This document shows, piece by piece, positions 27,113 to 36,198 of a stretch of DNA of 64,000 nt. The DNA comes from RGIG8775 sp045537235 (GTDB lineage Bacteria; Bacillota; Clostridia; Oscillospirales; CAG-272), in assembly GCA_045537235.1 (NCBI GenBank), contig JAZSPB010000033.1, positions 1 to 64,000 of the forward strand. Direction: 5' to 3'. The translations under genes were made by a program, and so were the position numbers. Under the pieces are notes generated by a model. The model was not told the origin of the DNA. It saw only the letters and a program-made list of their open reading frames with translations, and ran no database searches. Position 1 is the first letter of the stretch. Each line of letters starts with the position of its first letter.

Positions 27113-28150
27113 TTGAAAGAAAAAAGCTGTAATATAACGAAAACATCCATCGGAGGCCAAGCGCTGATCGAGGGGGTCATGATGCGTGGTCCCAAAAAGT
27201 CGGCCATGACCGTTCGCAATCCGGAAGGAGAACTGGTGATTGAGGAATGGGAAAATAAGGTCAACAGCCGTCCCAAGTTTTTCAAACTTCCCGTTGTCCG
27301 CGGAATGTTTAACTTTTTTGACTCCATAAGTGCTGGCTATAAATGCTTGATGCGTTCCGCCGAGATCGCGGGTCTGGAAGATGAGCTTGAAGACAAGCCG
27401 AAAAAGAACGCAGACCAAGCCGAGGGAGCCGAAACGGAAGTGGCGGCAGAACCTTCGTCGACTTCTGAAAAGGACAAAAAAGCCGAAAAGAAAGAGGAAA
27501 ACTCGGGCGTGATGGGCGTACTTATGGTCATCAGTGTGGTTTTGGCTTTGGTTTTGGCCATTGGGTTGTTTATCGTTCTTCCTACCTTTTTGGGCGGTCT
27601 TCTTGCCAAAAACGTGGAGGTTTTTGCTAACTCGTTTTTGCGTTCGCTGTTTGAGGGTGTGATTCGACTGGTTATCCTCGTCGGTTATTTGGTGCTTGTG
27701 TCCTTGATGAAGGATATTCGCCGTACCTTCCAGTACCATGGGGCGGAACATAAGACGATCTTTTGCTATGAGAGCGGTTTGGAATTGACGGTGGAGAATG
27801 TCCGGAAGCAACGCCGTTTTCACCCCCGCTGCGGCACTTCGTTTTTGATTCTTATGGTTATTGTTGGAATTTTTGTATCTATGTTTATTCCCAGATCCAT
27901 CGGAGGATGGGAGATGCCGTTCTATGTTCGTTCTGCCATTAAATTAGCGTTGCTTCCCATCATCATGGGTGTCGGCTATGAACTGATCAAGCTGGCGGGA
28001 CGGCATGATAATCTTTTCACCAGAATTATTTCGGCTCCCGGTACATGGCTTCAGCGATTGACGGTGTTTGAGCCGGATGACGGTATGATCGAGTGTGCCA
28101 TCGAATCCATGAAGCGCGTGATTCCGGAGGATGGAAGCGACCGCTGGTAA
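27113..28150 (+). CDS. DUF1385 (YqhQ-like) membrane protein
   Basis: A 345-residue membrane protein. Family signatures are GGQALIEGVMMRGPK at the N-terminus, YHGAEHKTIFCYE near 213 and RFHPRCGTSFL near 240; hydrophobic segments lie about 140-165, 180-205, 245-265 and 275-295. A lysine/glutamate-rich linker (about 85-130) separates the first domain from the membrane part. Function is unknown, although the gene usually sits near prmC/prfA or ribosomal genes in Bacillota. The start appears to be TTG at 27113, eight bases after GGAGG (27100-27104). The GH2 gene follows 27 bases later. Confidence 0.85.
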   Translation: MKEKSCNITKTSIGGQALIEGVMMRGPKKSAMTVRNPEGELVIEEWENKVNSRPKFFKLPVVRGMFNFFDSISAGYKCLMRSAEIAGLEDELEDKPKKNADQAEGAETEVAAEPSSTSEKDKKAEKKEENSGVMGVLMVISVVLALVLAIGLFIVLPTFLGGLLAKNVEVFANSFLRSLFEGVIRLVILVGYLVLVSLMKDIRRTFQYHGAEHKTIFCYESGLELTVENVRKQRRFHPRCGTSFLILMVIVGIFVSMFIPRSIGGWEMPFYVRSAIKLALLPIIMGVGYELIKLAGRHDNLFTRIISAPGTWLQRLTVFEPDDGMIECAIESMKRVIPEDGSDRW

Positions 28151-28177
28151 TTGAAACCGATTAAAGGGGTGAGTCCT

Positions 28178-30535
28178 ATGAGAGAAAGAATTTGTTTAGA
28201 CAGAGATTGGCATTTTCATGAGGGGGAGATTGCGGTAGAAACAACTTGTCGCAAGGGTCCTTTGTATGCACAGGCTAAAACAGAGCGCTACCGTACCGGT
28301 CCTGCATCAATGGCATATTTGGATCATCACGATGATTACGGCGGTGTAAAAAATATGCCCTATCTGCCGGCGAAGCGTCAGAACACGCACGAAAAGTGGA
28401 GTCGAGTTACATTGCCTCACGATTACGTGATCGGTAAGACACCTCATGAAGACGGGAATAATGCCTTGGGCTTTTTGGATCAAGCGCCTGCCTGGTATCG
28501 TAAACATTTGGAGTTTTCCCCCGAAGATGAAGGAAAGCGTTTGGTTCTGTACTTTGAGGGGGTGACCGACCGTTGTGAAGTCTTCTTTAATGGCTCTCCC
28601 ATGCTTGTAAACGATTGCGGATATGTGCCTTTTGAGGTGGATATTACCGATTTCGTTCGCTTCGGTGAGGACAATGTCATTGCTGTACATATTACCCCCA
28701 TCGGCTCCGAGGGCTGGTGGTATAACGGCGGCGGTATCTATCGCAATGTGTGGTTGGAAAAGACCGAGCGCGTGGCTGTGGAGCGCTACGGCGTATTTGT
28801 AGCGCCTCGTAAGGTGGGCGAATATACATGGAATGTTCCCGTTTCCACAGAGGTTCGGAATAATGGCTATGTTACCGAGAATGTGACTGTCAAGACGGTT
28901 CTTTTGGATCCTGTTGGCAAGACGGTAGCTGTTATGGAAAGTATGTGTACAGTTAGCGGACAGGAGATCGTAGATGTTGAAAATGCGGCGGAAGTGGAGA
29001 ATCCTCAACTGTGGGATATCGACAGTCCCGCGCTGTATTCTGCCGTTACCGAGATATATGACGGCGAAGTACTTCTTGACCGTTATGAAACGACTTTTGG
29101 ATTCCGCACACTGGAATTTACTGCTGACCGAGGGCTGTTCCTCAACGGTCGTCACGTCAAACTCAAAGGCGTATGCGGTCACGGTGATTTCGGACTTACA
29201 GGTAAAGCGGTTCCCGATAATATTCACCGATATAAGGTCAGAATGATTAAGGAAATGGGTGCCAATGCTTATCGTTGTTCCCACTATCCGCAGTCTGATA
29301 TTTTGATGGACGAATTTGATCGGCAGGGAATTATGGTGATGGCGGAAACGCGTTGGTTTTCTTCGTCCGTGTCTTCCATGAAGGATCTGCGTGTGCTGGT
29401 TCGTCGGGATAGAAACCACCCTTCGGTTATCATGTGGTCTGTGGGAAATGAGGAATACTATTTCATCAAGCCCGAGGGCGCACGGATTTCTCGCCGCATG
29501 ACCTATGAGGTCAAGAAGCTGGACAATACTCGTCCCGTTATGACCGCCAACGATAAATCGCCCGATCTTTGTACAGTGTACGATATCTGTGACTTGATCG
29601 GTATCAACTACCATCTTCAATTCTTTGAACAGATCCACAAAAAATATCCCGACAAGCCGATTTTCTCCAGCGAGAATTGCGCTACCGGAAGTACGCGCGG
29701 GTGGTACTATGATGAAGATCCCAACCGCGGCTATCTTTCCTCCTATGATCACGATACCAACGAGTGGTTCTTGGGACGTGAAAAAACTTGGAAATACTTC
29801 ATGGAGCGCGAATGGCACATGGGCGGATTTCAGTGGATCGCCTTTGAGCACCGCGGAGAGGCTGTTTGGCCGCGTCTCTGTTCCCAGTCGGGTGCCATTG
29901 ACCTGTATCTCCAGCGCAAGGATGCCTTTTACCAAAATCAGTCGTTGTGGACAGATAAGCCAATGATCCATCTGCTTCCTCACTGGAATTTCTCCGAGCG
30001 TGAAGGAGAGGAGATCGCAGTTTGGGCATATACCAACTGTGACGAGGCGGAATTGTTCCTTAACGGTGAAAGTCTTGGACGAAAAACCATTGAACCCTTT
30101 GGACACGGAGAGTGGAAGGTTGTCTACCGCCCCGGAAAGCTGGAGGTCATAGGTTACCGAAACGGCGAAGCTGTGGCTTCCGAGATGCGCGAAACGACGG
30201 GTGCTCCTGTGGCACTCAAGCTCCGTGCCGAAAATGCGGATGATGTGAAAGCAAACGGCAAGGATATTGCTTTGTTTACGTGCGTTTGCGTAGATGGTGA
30301 GGGCAGAGAAGTTCCCGATGCATCGGTATTTGTGCGATTCCACGCCAATTCGCTTGGCACCGTGGTAGGAACAGGTTCGGATGTCAGCGATCATGTTGCT
30401 GTCACTTGCCCCGACCGTCAGATGCGCGCAGGAGCTGTCAGTGTCGCGGTTCGCGTCGGTCAAAAAACAGGGGATCTGGTTCTCTATGCTCATGCCGACG
30501 GTTTGACCTCTGCTTCTATAAAAGTCCAAATTTAA
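28178..30535 (+). CDS. glycoside hydrolase family 2 beta-galactosidase-like enzyme
   Basis: A 785-residue retaining glycosidase: sugar-binding N-terminal beta domain (about 50-215, ending GSEGWWYNGGGIYRNVWLEK), immunoglobulin-like domain (about 215-320), TIM barrel (about 325-600) and a C-terminal beta region with a DUF4982-like part. Acid/base Glu425 in WSVGNEEY and nucleophile Glu499 in FSSENCAT are intact, as is NAYRCSHYP. No signal peptide, so it works inside the cell on imported oligosaccharides. Substrate may be beta-galactoside, mannoside or glucuronide. ATG 28178 follows AAAGGGGTG. No transporter adjoins. Confidence 0.9.
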   Translation: MRERICLDRDWHFHEGEIAVETTCRKGPLYAQAKTERYRTGPASMAYLDHHDDYGGVKNMPYLPAKRQNTHEKWSRVTLPHDYVIGKTPHEDGNNALGFLDQAPAWYRKHLEFSPEDEGKRLVLYFEGVTDRCEVFFNGSPMLVNDCGYVPFEVDITDFVRFGEDNVIAVHITPIGSEGWWYNGGGIYRNVWLEKTERVAVERYGVFVAPRKVGEYTWNVPVSTEVRNNGYVTENVTVKTVLLDPVGKTVAVMESMCTVSGQEIVDVENAAEVENPQLWDIDSPALYSAVTEIYDGEVLLDRYETTFGFRTLEFTADRGLFLNGRHVKLKGVCGHGDFGLTGKAVPDNIHRYKVRMIKEMGANAYRCSHYPQSDILMDEFDRQGIMVMAETRWFSSSVSSMKDLRVLVRRDRNHPSVIMWSVGNEEYYFIKPEGARISRRMTYEVKKLDNTRPVMTANDKSPDLCTVYDICDLIGINYHLQFFEQIHKKYPDKPIFSSENCATGSTRGWYYDEDPNRGYLSSYDHDTNEWFLGREKTWKYFMEREWHMGGFQWIAFEHRGEAVWPRLCSQSGAIDLYLQRKDAFYQNQSLWTDKPMIHLLPHWNFSEREGEEIAVWAYTNCDEAELFLNGESLGRKTIEPFGHGEWKVVYRPGKLEVIGYRNGEAVASEMRETTGAPVALKLRAENADDVKANGKDIALFTCVCVDGEGREVPDASVFVRFHANSLGTVVGTGSDVSDHVAVTCPDRQMRAGAVSVAVRVGQKTGDLVLYAHADGLTSASIKVQI

Positions 30536-30561
30536 AGCGGTGCGCCTGCCGGCGTTAGGAA

Positions 30562-30742
30562 TTTGCTTTTTGAAGAAACGTACACTTTCTTCGAAAGTGC
30601 GCAAAAACTTTTGATCCGCGCCCAACCGATGTTTGAGAAAAACACTGCCCCCAAACGAGGTACTGCCATGTTCGCTCAAACATCAGTAAGAGCGCGGATC
30701 AAAAGTTTTTTGCGGAGCTTTTTTTCAAAAAAGCGACCTCCT
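30562..30742. repeat. palindromic interspersed repeat, family B, copy 2
   Basis: The fullest copy: left arm ending AAAACTTTTGATCCGCG (about 30604-30620), nested inner pair GATGTTTGAG (30629-30638)/CTCAAACATC (30675-30684), right arm CGCGGATCAAAAGTTTTTTG (from 30693) continuing GCGGAGCTTTTTTTC and AAAAAAGCGACCTC. Confidence 0.8.
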
Positions 30743-30795
30743 GCGCCCGCAGGCACCACAGTCCTCAAAAAATCAAGTTTTCTCTCAAAATTCTC

Positions 30796-30824
30796 TTGAC
30801 AAATTGCAAGGTCGGGTGTATAAT
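30796..30824 (+). promoter_or_regulatory. promoter of tRNA-Val
   Basis: Consensus TTGACA (30796-30801), 17 bp, TATAAT (30819-30824), ten bases before the tRNA. Confidence 0.9.
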
Positions 30825-30833
30825 AAAAAAGTC

Positions 30834-30910
30834 GGAGGCATAGCTCAGTTGGTCAGAGCGCACGGTTCACATCCGTGAGGTCGCAGGTTCGAGCCCTGCT
30901 GTCTCCACCA
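30834..30910 (+). tRNA. tRNA-Val (CAC anticodon)
   Basis: A 77-base tRNA, acceptor arms GGAGGCA/TGTCTCC with one G-T pair, encoded CCA, T-loop GGTTCGAGCCC, anticodon loop TTCACAT giving CAC. Confidence 0.95.
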
Positions 30911-30923
30911 TAATGGCATAAGG

Positions 30924-30949
30924 AGTCCTTGAATTTCAAGGGCTTTTTT
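30924..30949 (+). terminator. terminator of tRNA-Val
   Basis: AGTCCTTGA (30924-30932) and TCAAGGGCT (30936-30944), then T-run. Confidence 0.85.
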
Positions 30950-31069
30950 GTTTTAGACCCCCTGTTTCACTTTTCACTGTTTCCCCGATCTTATGATTTT
31001 GAACCTGCGACACGATCAGAAATGGCGCGCATACAACTAATGGTGGAAAATAATTAAAATAGTTGTATG

Positions 31070-31115
31070 TGGACATATGTAGATTGCTTTGTTATAATAT
31101 AAACAGAACCGGTTC
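31070..31115 (+). promoter_or_regulatory. promoter plus palindromic operator of XRE regulator 1
   Basis: TGGACA (31070-31075), 17 bp, TATAAT (31093-31098), then seven bases later the perfect palindrome GAACCGGTTC (31106-31115) across the expected transcription start. Confidence 0.7.
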
Positions 31116-31142
31116 AACATATCAAAACATGAGGTGCTGTTT

Positions 31143-31904
31143 ATGAGAAAAAACTTTTCTAATGTATTTAAGGAATTGAGAAAGCAACGAGAAATGACGC
31201 AGGAACAGATTGCAGAGGTACTTGGCGTTTCTTGTCAAGCCATCAGTAAATGGGAGACAAATTCATCCTATCCTGATATTTCGCTTCTGCCTATTATCGC
31301 GGACTATTTTGGAGTTTCAGTGGATTGTTTGCTTGGTCATGACACAGGAAAACAATTTGAAGAAATCAATGAGGCTTGTGCCAAAGCGGAGGCAATGATT
31401 GCGGAAAAAAGATATATGGAGGCGATCCCTCCTCTGCGCGAAATGTTACTTAAGCATCCGGGTAACGAAAAACTTATGTACCAGCTTGCTTGGAGTCTTT
31501 CTTGGACGATAAAAGAGTCGATGGACAATTATAATGAGGCAATATTGCTTTATGAAAGAATTCTCACGATAAGCTCTGATACTGAAATGATATTGAAGGT
31601 AAAAAGAGACTTGATTCATCGATATTACACGATAAATGAGATTGCAAAAGCTCGTGCTATTGCCCAAACGCTTCCGCCCTTTGAATTTTGCCGAGAAAAT
31701 AATTTTGGATTGTGTAATCTTTTAGAGGGAAGGGAATTATCGGACGAGCTTCAGTCAAACATTCAACTTTTTGGGCATACTTTAATGGAATGCTTGAAAT
31801 ATTTCGAAAACAAAAAAATTCTTTCTGATGAGGAAAAGAAACCGTATACCACGGAATCGGCAAAGAAAAAGATTGCTTTGCTGAAAGAAATTCTCGAAGT
31901 ATAA
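31143..31904 (+). CDS. XRE-family regulator with TPR-like C-terminal domain (1)
   Basis: A 253-residue protein with an HTH_3 domain at about 5-65 (KQREMTQEQIAEVLGVSCQAISKWE) and a helical TPR-like C-terminal half (about 75-235: paired helices such as EAMIAEKRYMEAIPPLREML). The architecture is that of many clostridial XRE-TPR regulators. ATG 31143 follows GAGGTG. It stands alone between its own promoter and terminator, so likely target is its own promoter plus distant genes. AT-rich codon use relative to neighbours. Confidence 0.88.
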   Translation: MRKNFSNVFKELRKQREMTQEQIAEVLGVSCQAISKWETNSSYPDISLLPIIADYFGVSVDCLLGHDTGKQFEEINEACAKAEAMIAEKRYMEAIPPLREMLLKHPGNEKLMYQLAWSLSWTIKESMDNYNEAILLYERILTISSDTEMILKVKRDLIHRYYTINEIAKARAIAQTLPPFEFCRENNFGLCNLLEGRELSDELQSNIQLFGHTLMECLKYFENKKILSDEEKKPYTTESAKKKIALLKEILEV

Positions 31905-31963
31905 TAGTTTAGACTCGATTTGGAAATAATCAAACAAAGGTTTAAAACTGTTGAAAAAACTTA

Positions 31964-32009
31964 TATCTCCACCCTTCGATTGATAATGTCGAGGGGGGAG
32001 ATCTTTTGT
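31964..32009 (+). terminator. terminator of XRE regulator 1
   Basis: ATCTCCACCCTTCGA and TCGAGGGGGGAGAT arms with a bulge, then CTTTTG. Confidence 0.7.
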
Positions 32010-32091
32010 TTGTCAAAAATAGTTGAAGCTCGGTTTCCCGGTAGTTGAGCTTATCGCTTTGAAAAGCAACCGCGAATTTTTTCGATCAACA

Positions 32092-32155
32092 TGACCCATT
32101 TTACATATTTTTGACCCATTTTACACTTTACAACCCCCGTCATTTCTGTTATAAT
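32092..32155 (+). promoter_or_regulatory. tandem activator-type sites and promoter of the GH28 operon
   Basis: Direct repeats TGACCCATTTTACA at 32092-32105 and 32112-32125, start-to-start distance 20 bp. They abut TTTACA (32127-32132), 17 bp, TATAAT (32150-32155). The layout is that of an AraC-type activator binding next to the -35. Confidence 0.7.
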
Positions 32156-32184
32156 GAAAAAAATCGAAAAACGAGGTAATGGAT

Positions 32185-33477
32185 ATGTACAATATCAAGG
32201 ATTTCGGTGCCATCGGTGATGGGCAGATGCTGTGCACTGCGAATATTCAGCAAGCCATCGATGCGTGCCATGCGAATGGCGGCGGTCGAGTGGTCATCCC
32301 TGCGGGGAAATTTGTCAGCGGAACCATCTACTTGCGTGATCATGTGGAGCTTCATTTGGAGATGGGGGCGCTCCTTATAGCAAGCACCGACACGGATGAC
32401 TATAATACCGAGGATGCCTACGAGCAAAATTTCGGAAGCGCCAAAGAGGAGTGGCTTGGCAAGCACCTGATCCTTGCAGTGGAATGCGATGATGTGGCCA
32501 TTACGGGTCGGGGCGTGATCGACGGTCGCGGAGATTTCTTTTTCGAGGAGCCGCGTGCCTATCCGTGGATGTCCGGCTATGGATGGCGATATGGCTTTTC
32601 CAAGGCGCGAGACAAAAAACTTTTGCGTCCGGGACAGTTGATCTGTTTTGTTGAATCCCGCCACATTGTTGTAGAAGGCATTACCATGCGAAACTGTACT
32701 TGTTGGTCATGTTTTCTTCACGGATGCGAATATGTGAACGTGCGTGGAATCAAGGTGTTTAACGGAAAGACGGCGGGCAATACCGACGGTATTGATATCG
32801 ACTGTTGCCGTTTTGTCACGGTATCCGATTGCATCATCGATACAGGAGACGATGCCATCACTGTGCGGTGTGATACTGCCCATTTAAAAAACAAGCAGAT
32901 GCTCAGCGAATATATTACAGTGAACAACTGTACCTGCGCCGTTTCAGCCAGTGCATTCCGCATTGGGGTTGGCACAGGACGAATTCGCCATGTACGCGTT
33001 TCCAATATTACCATTGCGCGGGCGGGCACGGCGATTCAGTATATGACCAGTTATTCTAGCAGGGGTGAGGCACATATAGAGGATGTCAATTTCAGCAACA
33101 TTTCTGCATATCATGTGGGCTTTCCCATTCAGATTGGCGGTGGTGTTGGATCGATTCGTCATGTAACACTGGAAAACATTCGCATGAGCGGCATGGCAAA
33201 AAGTGTAATTGCAGCAAAAGACGATTGCCGGATATCGGATATTACACTTCGCAATGTGGATCTTTTTGTAGTCTCGGAAGATGACGGAACGATCGAAAAG
33301 AAACTGTCATCGCGCGGAACCCATATGCTGACGGTAGAGAATATTCATGGGGCGGTTCTTGACGGTGTCCGCGTGTTTGCCGAAGAAAGCATTATGAAGG
33401 AATGGGACGGTGCATTTTTCCATAGCGGTTGCGAGGAGCTTGTGATTCGCAATTGTGAATTTGCGCAAAAGGAATAA
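32185..33477 (+). CDS. glycoside hydrolase family 28 (polygalacturonase-like)
   Basis: A 430-residue right-handed beta-helix enzyme. The start YNIKDFGAIGDG...IQQAIDAC is the standard pectate-lyase-fold opening; catalytic region NTDGIDIDCC and DTGDDAITVR (about 200-235) has the GH28 acidic triad; a later RIRHVRVSNITI strand turn follows. Hydrolyses galacturonan or rhamnogalacturonan linkages. No signal peptide is visible, so it probably acts on imported oligosaccharides. ATG 32185 has GAGG eight bases before it; the ATG two codons earlier is too close. It is followed ten bases later by an FAD-dependent oxidoreductase. Confidence 0.88.
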   Translation: MYNIKDFGAIGDGQMLCTANIQQAIDACHANGGGRVVIPAGKFVSGTIYLRDHVELHLEMGALLIASTDTDDYNTEDAYEQNFGSAKEEWLGKHLILAVECDDVAITGRGVIDGRGDFFFEEPRAYPWMSGYGWRYGFSKARDKKLLRPGQLICFVESRHIVVEGITMRNCTCWSCFLHGCEYVNVRGIKVFNGKTAGNTDGIDIDCCRFVTVSDCIIDTGDDAITVRCDTAHLKNKQMLSEYITVNNCTCAVSASAFRIGVGTGRIRHVRVSNITIARAGTAIQYMTSYSSRGEAHIEDVNFSNISAYHVGFPIQIGGGVGSIRHVTLENIRMSGMAKSVIAAKDDCRISDITLRNVDLFVVSEDDGTIEKKLSSRGTHMLTVENIHGAVLDGVRVFAEESIMKEWDGAFFHSGCEELVIRNCEFAQKE

Positions 33478-33487
33478 AAGTACCATT

Positions 33488-34771
33488 ATGAAAGTAGATG
33501 TAAAAAAGACCCTAACCTATGATGCAGTGATCTGCGGTGGTGGATTTGCCGGTGTAGCGGCCGCAGTAAGTGCCGCACGAGAGGGCGCGAATGTGGCTCT
33601 TATCGAAAGCGGTGGAGAGCTTGGCGGAGACATTACCAAGGGTATCGTTCCGCAAATTTTGGACATCGAGGGCAAGGGCGGTATAGTTCGGGAACTGTTT
33701 GATTTTCTCAATGCCCACTATCGAACTTCGCCGCGTAAAGGACAGCGTTTGGACGAAAACGGTCGGAACCTGCCGGGAACCATGGTGGACTTGGAATATG
33801 TAAAATACTATTTGGAAAAGACCTGTCTCGATGCGGGAGTGACCGTCATGTATTACAGCAATGTAGCTTACGCAGAGGTACGGAACGGGCAAATATTGCG
33901 AGTCCTTGTTGCCGGTGAAGCGGGCGCCTATGCAGTGGAAGGTAAGTTGTTCGTGGATGCCACGGGAAACGGCACACTGGCCGCTATGTGCGGTTGTGAG
34001 TATGTTTTTGGACATCCCGAGAACGGTCATCCCCAACCGTGCAGTACATCGGTGCTGGTAACAGGATTGGACGAATCCATTCCGTCCACGGATACCAATG
34101 CCGACAAGGCGGCACTCAAAGAGAAAATGAAAAAGGCGGGTATATCGGTCTCTGCCGAGTGGATCACGCTTGTTAAAGTTCCGCAGCGAGGCTGTCGATT
34201 GCTCAGCTTCAACAATCAGTATAATGTTGATCCCGGCGATATTCTTTCTCTATCCAAGGCGAGCGCACGAGCTCGTATTGAGTGCATTGAGGTAACAGAA
34301 CAGATGCGGCGGATGGAAGGCTTTGAAAATATGGAGGTCGTTTCTGTCTCGTCTCATATCGGCGTGAGAGAAGGGAAGCGTATCCGCGGTCTTTACACCC
34401 TGGACTTTGAGGACATTACCGAAGGGCGGCGATTTGAAGATGCAATCTGCACAGCAACCTTCAGCATTGATGTTCACAAGATCAGCAAGGACGATGTCGC
34501 AGACCATAAGAAGGGAAAGCAGGCGGTTGCCTACCACATTCCATACCGCTCATTGTTGCCGATCGGATGTCGAAATCTGTTGCTCTCGGGGCGGTGCATT
34601 TCGGGGGATTTTTATGCTCATGCCTCTTATCGCGTGGTGGGAAATGTTATTCCCAGCGGAGAAGCTGCGGGTTATGCGGTTGCCGTTTGTGTGAGGGAAG
34701 GTTGTTTTCCCGCCGAAGTGGACGGGCGGCGCGTTCGGATGTGGATGGAAAATAAGGGGTATACGATTTAA
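33488..34771 (+). CDS. FAD-dependent oxidoreductase (FAD_oxidored family)
   Basis: A 427-residue flavoprotein. The dinucleotide fold is VICGGGFAGVAAAVSAARE with the ribose-binding Glu at the end of VALIES (about 12-40); LFVDATGNGTLAAMCGCEY (about 155-175) and GRCISGDFYAHASYRVVG (about 375-395) are typical of pfam FAD_oxidored proteins, which often carry a C-terminal cysteine for a covalent or redox role. Start ATG 33488, ten bases after GH28; its ribosome site is weak. These proteins are frequent beside pectin and rhamnogalacturonan genes, but no reaction is established. Confidence 0.82.
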   Translation: MKVDVKKTLTYDAVICGGGFAGVAAAVSAAREGANVALIESGGELGGDITKGIVPQILDIEGKGGIVRELFDFLNAHYRTSPRKGQRLDENGRNLPGTMVDLEYVKYYLEKTCLDAGVTVMYYSNVAYAEVRNGQILRVLVAGEAGAYAVEGKLFVDATGNGTLAAMCGCEYVFGHPENGHPQPCSTSVLVTGLDESIPSTDTNADKAALKEKMKKAGISVSAEWITLVKVPQRGCRLLSFNNQYNVDPGDILSLSKASARARIECIEVTEQMRRMEGFENMEVVSVSSHIGVREGKRIRGLYTLDFEDITEGRRFEDAICTATFSIDVHKISKDDVADHKKGKQAVAYHIPYRSLLPIGCRNLLLSGRCISGDFYAHASYRVVGNVIPSGEAAGYAVAVCVREGCFPAEVDGRRVRMWMENKGYTI

Positions 34772-34798
34772 AAAAGGGGCGGTTTGGTGTTCTTGTGA

Positions 34799-34845
34799 GA
34801 AAGCAGTATTTTACTTCTTCAAAGATGTAAAGTACTGCTTTATCT
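34799..34845 (+). terminator. terminator of the GH28/FAD operon
   Basis: AAAGCAGTA-TTTTAC and GTAAA-GTACTGCTTT arms, TTTATCTG after. Confidence 0.65.
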
Positions 34846-34865
34846 GTTTAACAAGGAACAGATAA

Positions 34866-34909
34866 TTGTTTTCGAAAAAAATATATGTTATAATATAATT
34901 ACACCGGTG
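34866..34909 (+). promoter_or_regulatory. promoter plus palindromic operator of XRE regulator 2
   Basis: TTGTTT (34866-34871), 17 bp, TATAAT (34889-34894), then, again seven bases later, CACCGGTG (34902-34909). Confidence 0.7.
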
Positions 34910-34930
34910 ATAAACTTTTCGGAGGTACAT

Positions 34931-36037
34931 ATGAACATTAAAATAGGCGCGATTATAAAAAAACTTCGTGCAGATAATAATATTACACAAGACACCCTTG
35001 CCACAGCAATTGGCATTACGCCTCAAGCAATATCTCGTTGGGAATCCGAAGGTGGTTATCCCGATATAGAACTTCTTCCGGCGTTGGCAGACTTTTTCTC
35101 GGTCAGCACGGATGAGCTTCTTGGGTATAAGCTGTCGGAGCGAGAAGAAGAACTTTCAAATATCAAAAAAGAATTGCGCCGTTTAGCAGAAGTCGGAACG
35201 CATCAAGAAAAACTTTCTTTCGTGCGCGATGCGTTTGTTAAATTTCCTAACGATTCCAAAATTAAAGTTTATCTTGCTGCCTGTTTGTCGGACGAATGGC
35301 GCAATACACATGAGCAATCACTGATTCATGAATCCGAAACCCTCTGCTTATCGGTAATTGACGACTGCCATGATGAAGACATACGTTATGAAGCAATTTT
35401 CACTTTAAGCAGCATATATAACGAGTTGGGAGAAACAAAAAAAGCGAGAAGCACTTTAGAATTGCTCTCGCCGATGAAATACTGCCGCGAAACTGCTCTT
35501 GCTTGCGGAATAGGTGATGGAAATACAGAATTATACATTCAAGATGAGATTGATAAATTTACCGATGGTTTGGGATTGTCCATTCATAATCTTGTGCTAC
35601 ATGAAGATTTGTCGGACGATCCGGCAACATGGAATAAAAAAATTGAAATGCTTACTATTTCCAACCATCTGTATAAGATGATATACGGGAATAATCTTAT
35701 GTTTTATCATGTTCGCCTCTCCCGAAATTATTGGTTGATCTCCACTTATCAGATTGCACAAGGCAAAACGGACAAAACCATTGAATCTCTTGAAAAAATG
35801 TGTTATCACGCCATTGAATACGATAAAGCGTATATCAATGATCACGGTAAATTTTTTACATCCATTCTTACCGATAAATTGATTTATCCTGAACCGAGCA
35901 AAGATTTTCACGAGTGTACGGAACATACTGAGAGCTATCATATTCTAAAGAAAATGCAGCATCCTCGATATAATTGCATCCGTCAGGAGCCTCGTTTCAT
36001 TTCAATTATCGAAAATTTGAATCAGTATGCGAAATAA
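34931..36037 (+). CDS. XRE-family regulator with TPR-like C-terminal domain (2)
   Basis: A 368-residue paralogue of the regulator at 31143. HTH domain about 5-65 (DNNITQDTLATAIGITPQAISRWE), then a predicted helical repeat region with YEAIFTLSSIYNELGETKKARSTLELLSPMKYCRE, a TPR-like pair also seen in regulator 1 (RAIAQTLPPFEFCRE). ATG 34931 with GGAGG eight bases before it. Monocistronic. Target genes unknown; the operator suggests autorepression. Confidence 0.88.
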   Translation: MNIKIGAIIKKLRADNNITQDTLATAIGITPQAISRWESEGGYPDIELLPALADFFSVSTDELLGYKLSEREEELSNIKKELRRLAEVGTHQEKLSFVRDAFVKFPNDSKIKVYLAACLSDEWRNTHEQSLIHESETLCLSVIDDCHDEDIRYEAIFTLSSIYNELGETKKARSTLELLSPMKYCRETALACGIGDGNTELYIQDEIDKFTDGLGLSIHNLVLHEDLSDDPATWNKKIEMLTISNHLYKMIYGNNLMFYHVRLSRNYWLISTYQIAQGKTDKTIESLEKMCYHAIEYDKAYINDHGKFFTSILTDKLIYPEPSKDFHECTEHTESYHILKKMQHPRYNCIRQEPRFISIIENLNQYAK

Positions 36038-36047
36038 AAGTTATCCG

Positions 36048-36076
36048 GCCCCACCTCGTGTGGGGCTTCGCTTTTG
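36048..36076 (+). terminator. terminator of XRE regulator 2
   Basis: GCCCCAC (36048-36054) and GTGGGGC (36060-36066) with T-rich end; directly followed by a second hairpin GCTTTTGTG-CC-CACAAAAGC (36070-36089). Confidence 0.75.
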
Positions 36077-36126
36077 TGCCCACAAAAGCAGTGCTTTGTA
36101 TGCCTGAATTAAAGGCTACAAATCAA

Positions 36127-36180
36127 ATGGCAAAACTCACGCAAGGGCACTTGTTGCAGTTTTGCCATAAGTGCCTTTTT
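36127..36180 (+). other. overlapping alternative hairpins, possible structured RNA or terminator
   Basis: Hairpin 1 pairs ATGGCAAAACT (36127-36137) with AGTTTTGCCAT (36158-36168). Hairpin 2 pairs GGCACTT (36146-36152) with AAGTGCC (36169-36175) and ends in six T. The arms interleave, so both cannot form as simple hairpins; it resembles a terminator/antiterminator or pseudoknot. Confidence 0.5.
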
Positions 36181-36198
36181 TACCGCCCGAAAACGAAT

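Noticed and set aside
28307..30679. A 790-residue open frame antisense to the GH2 gene
   Set aside because: The sense strand has complete GH2 motifs and a ribosome site; the antisense frame has no recognisable domain and no start context.
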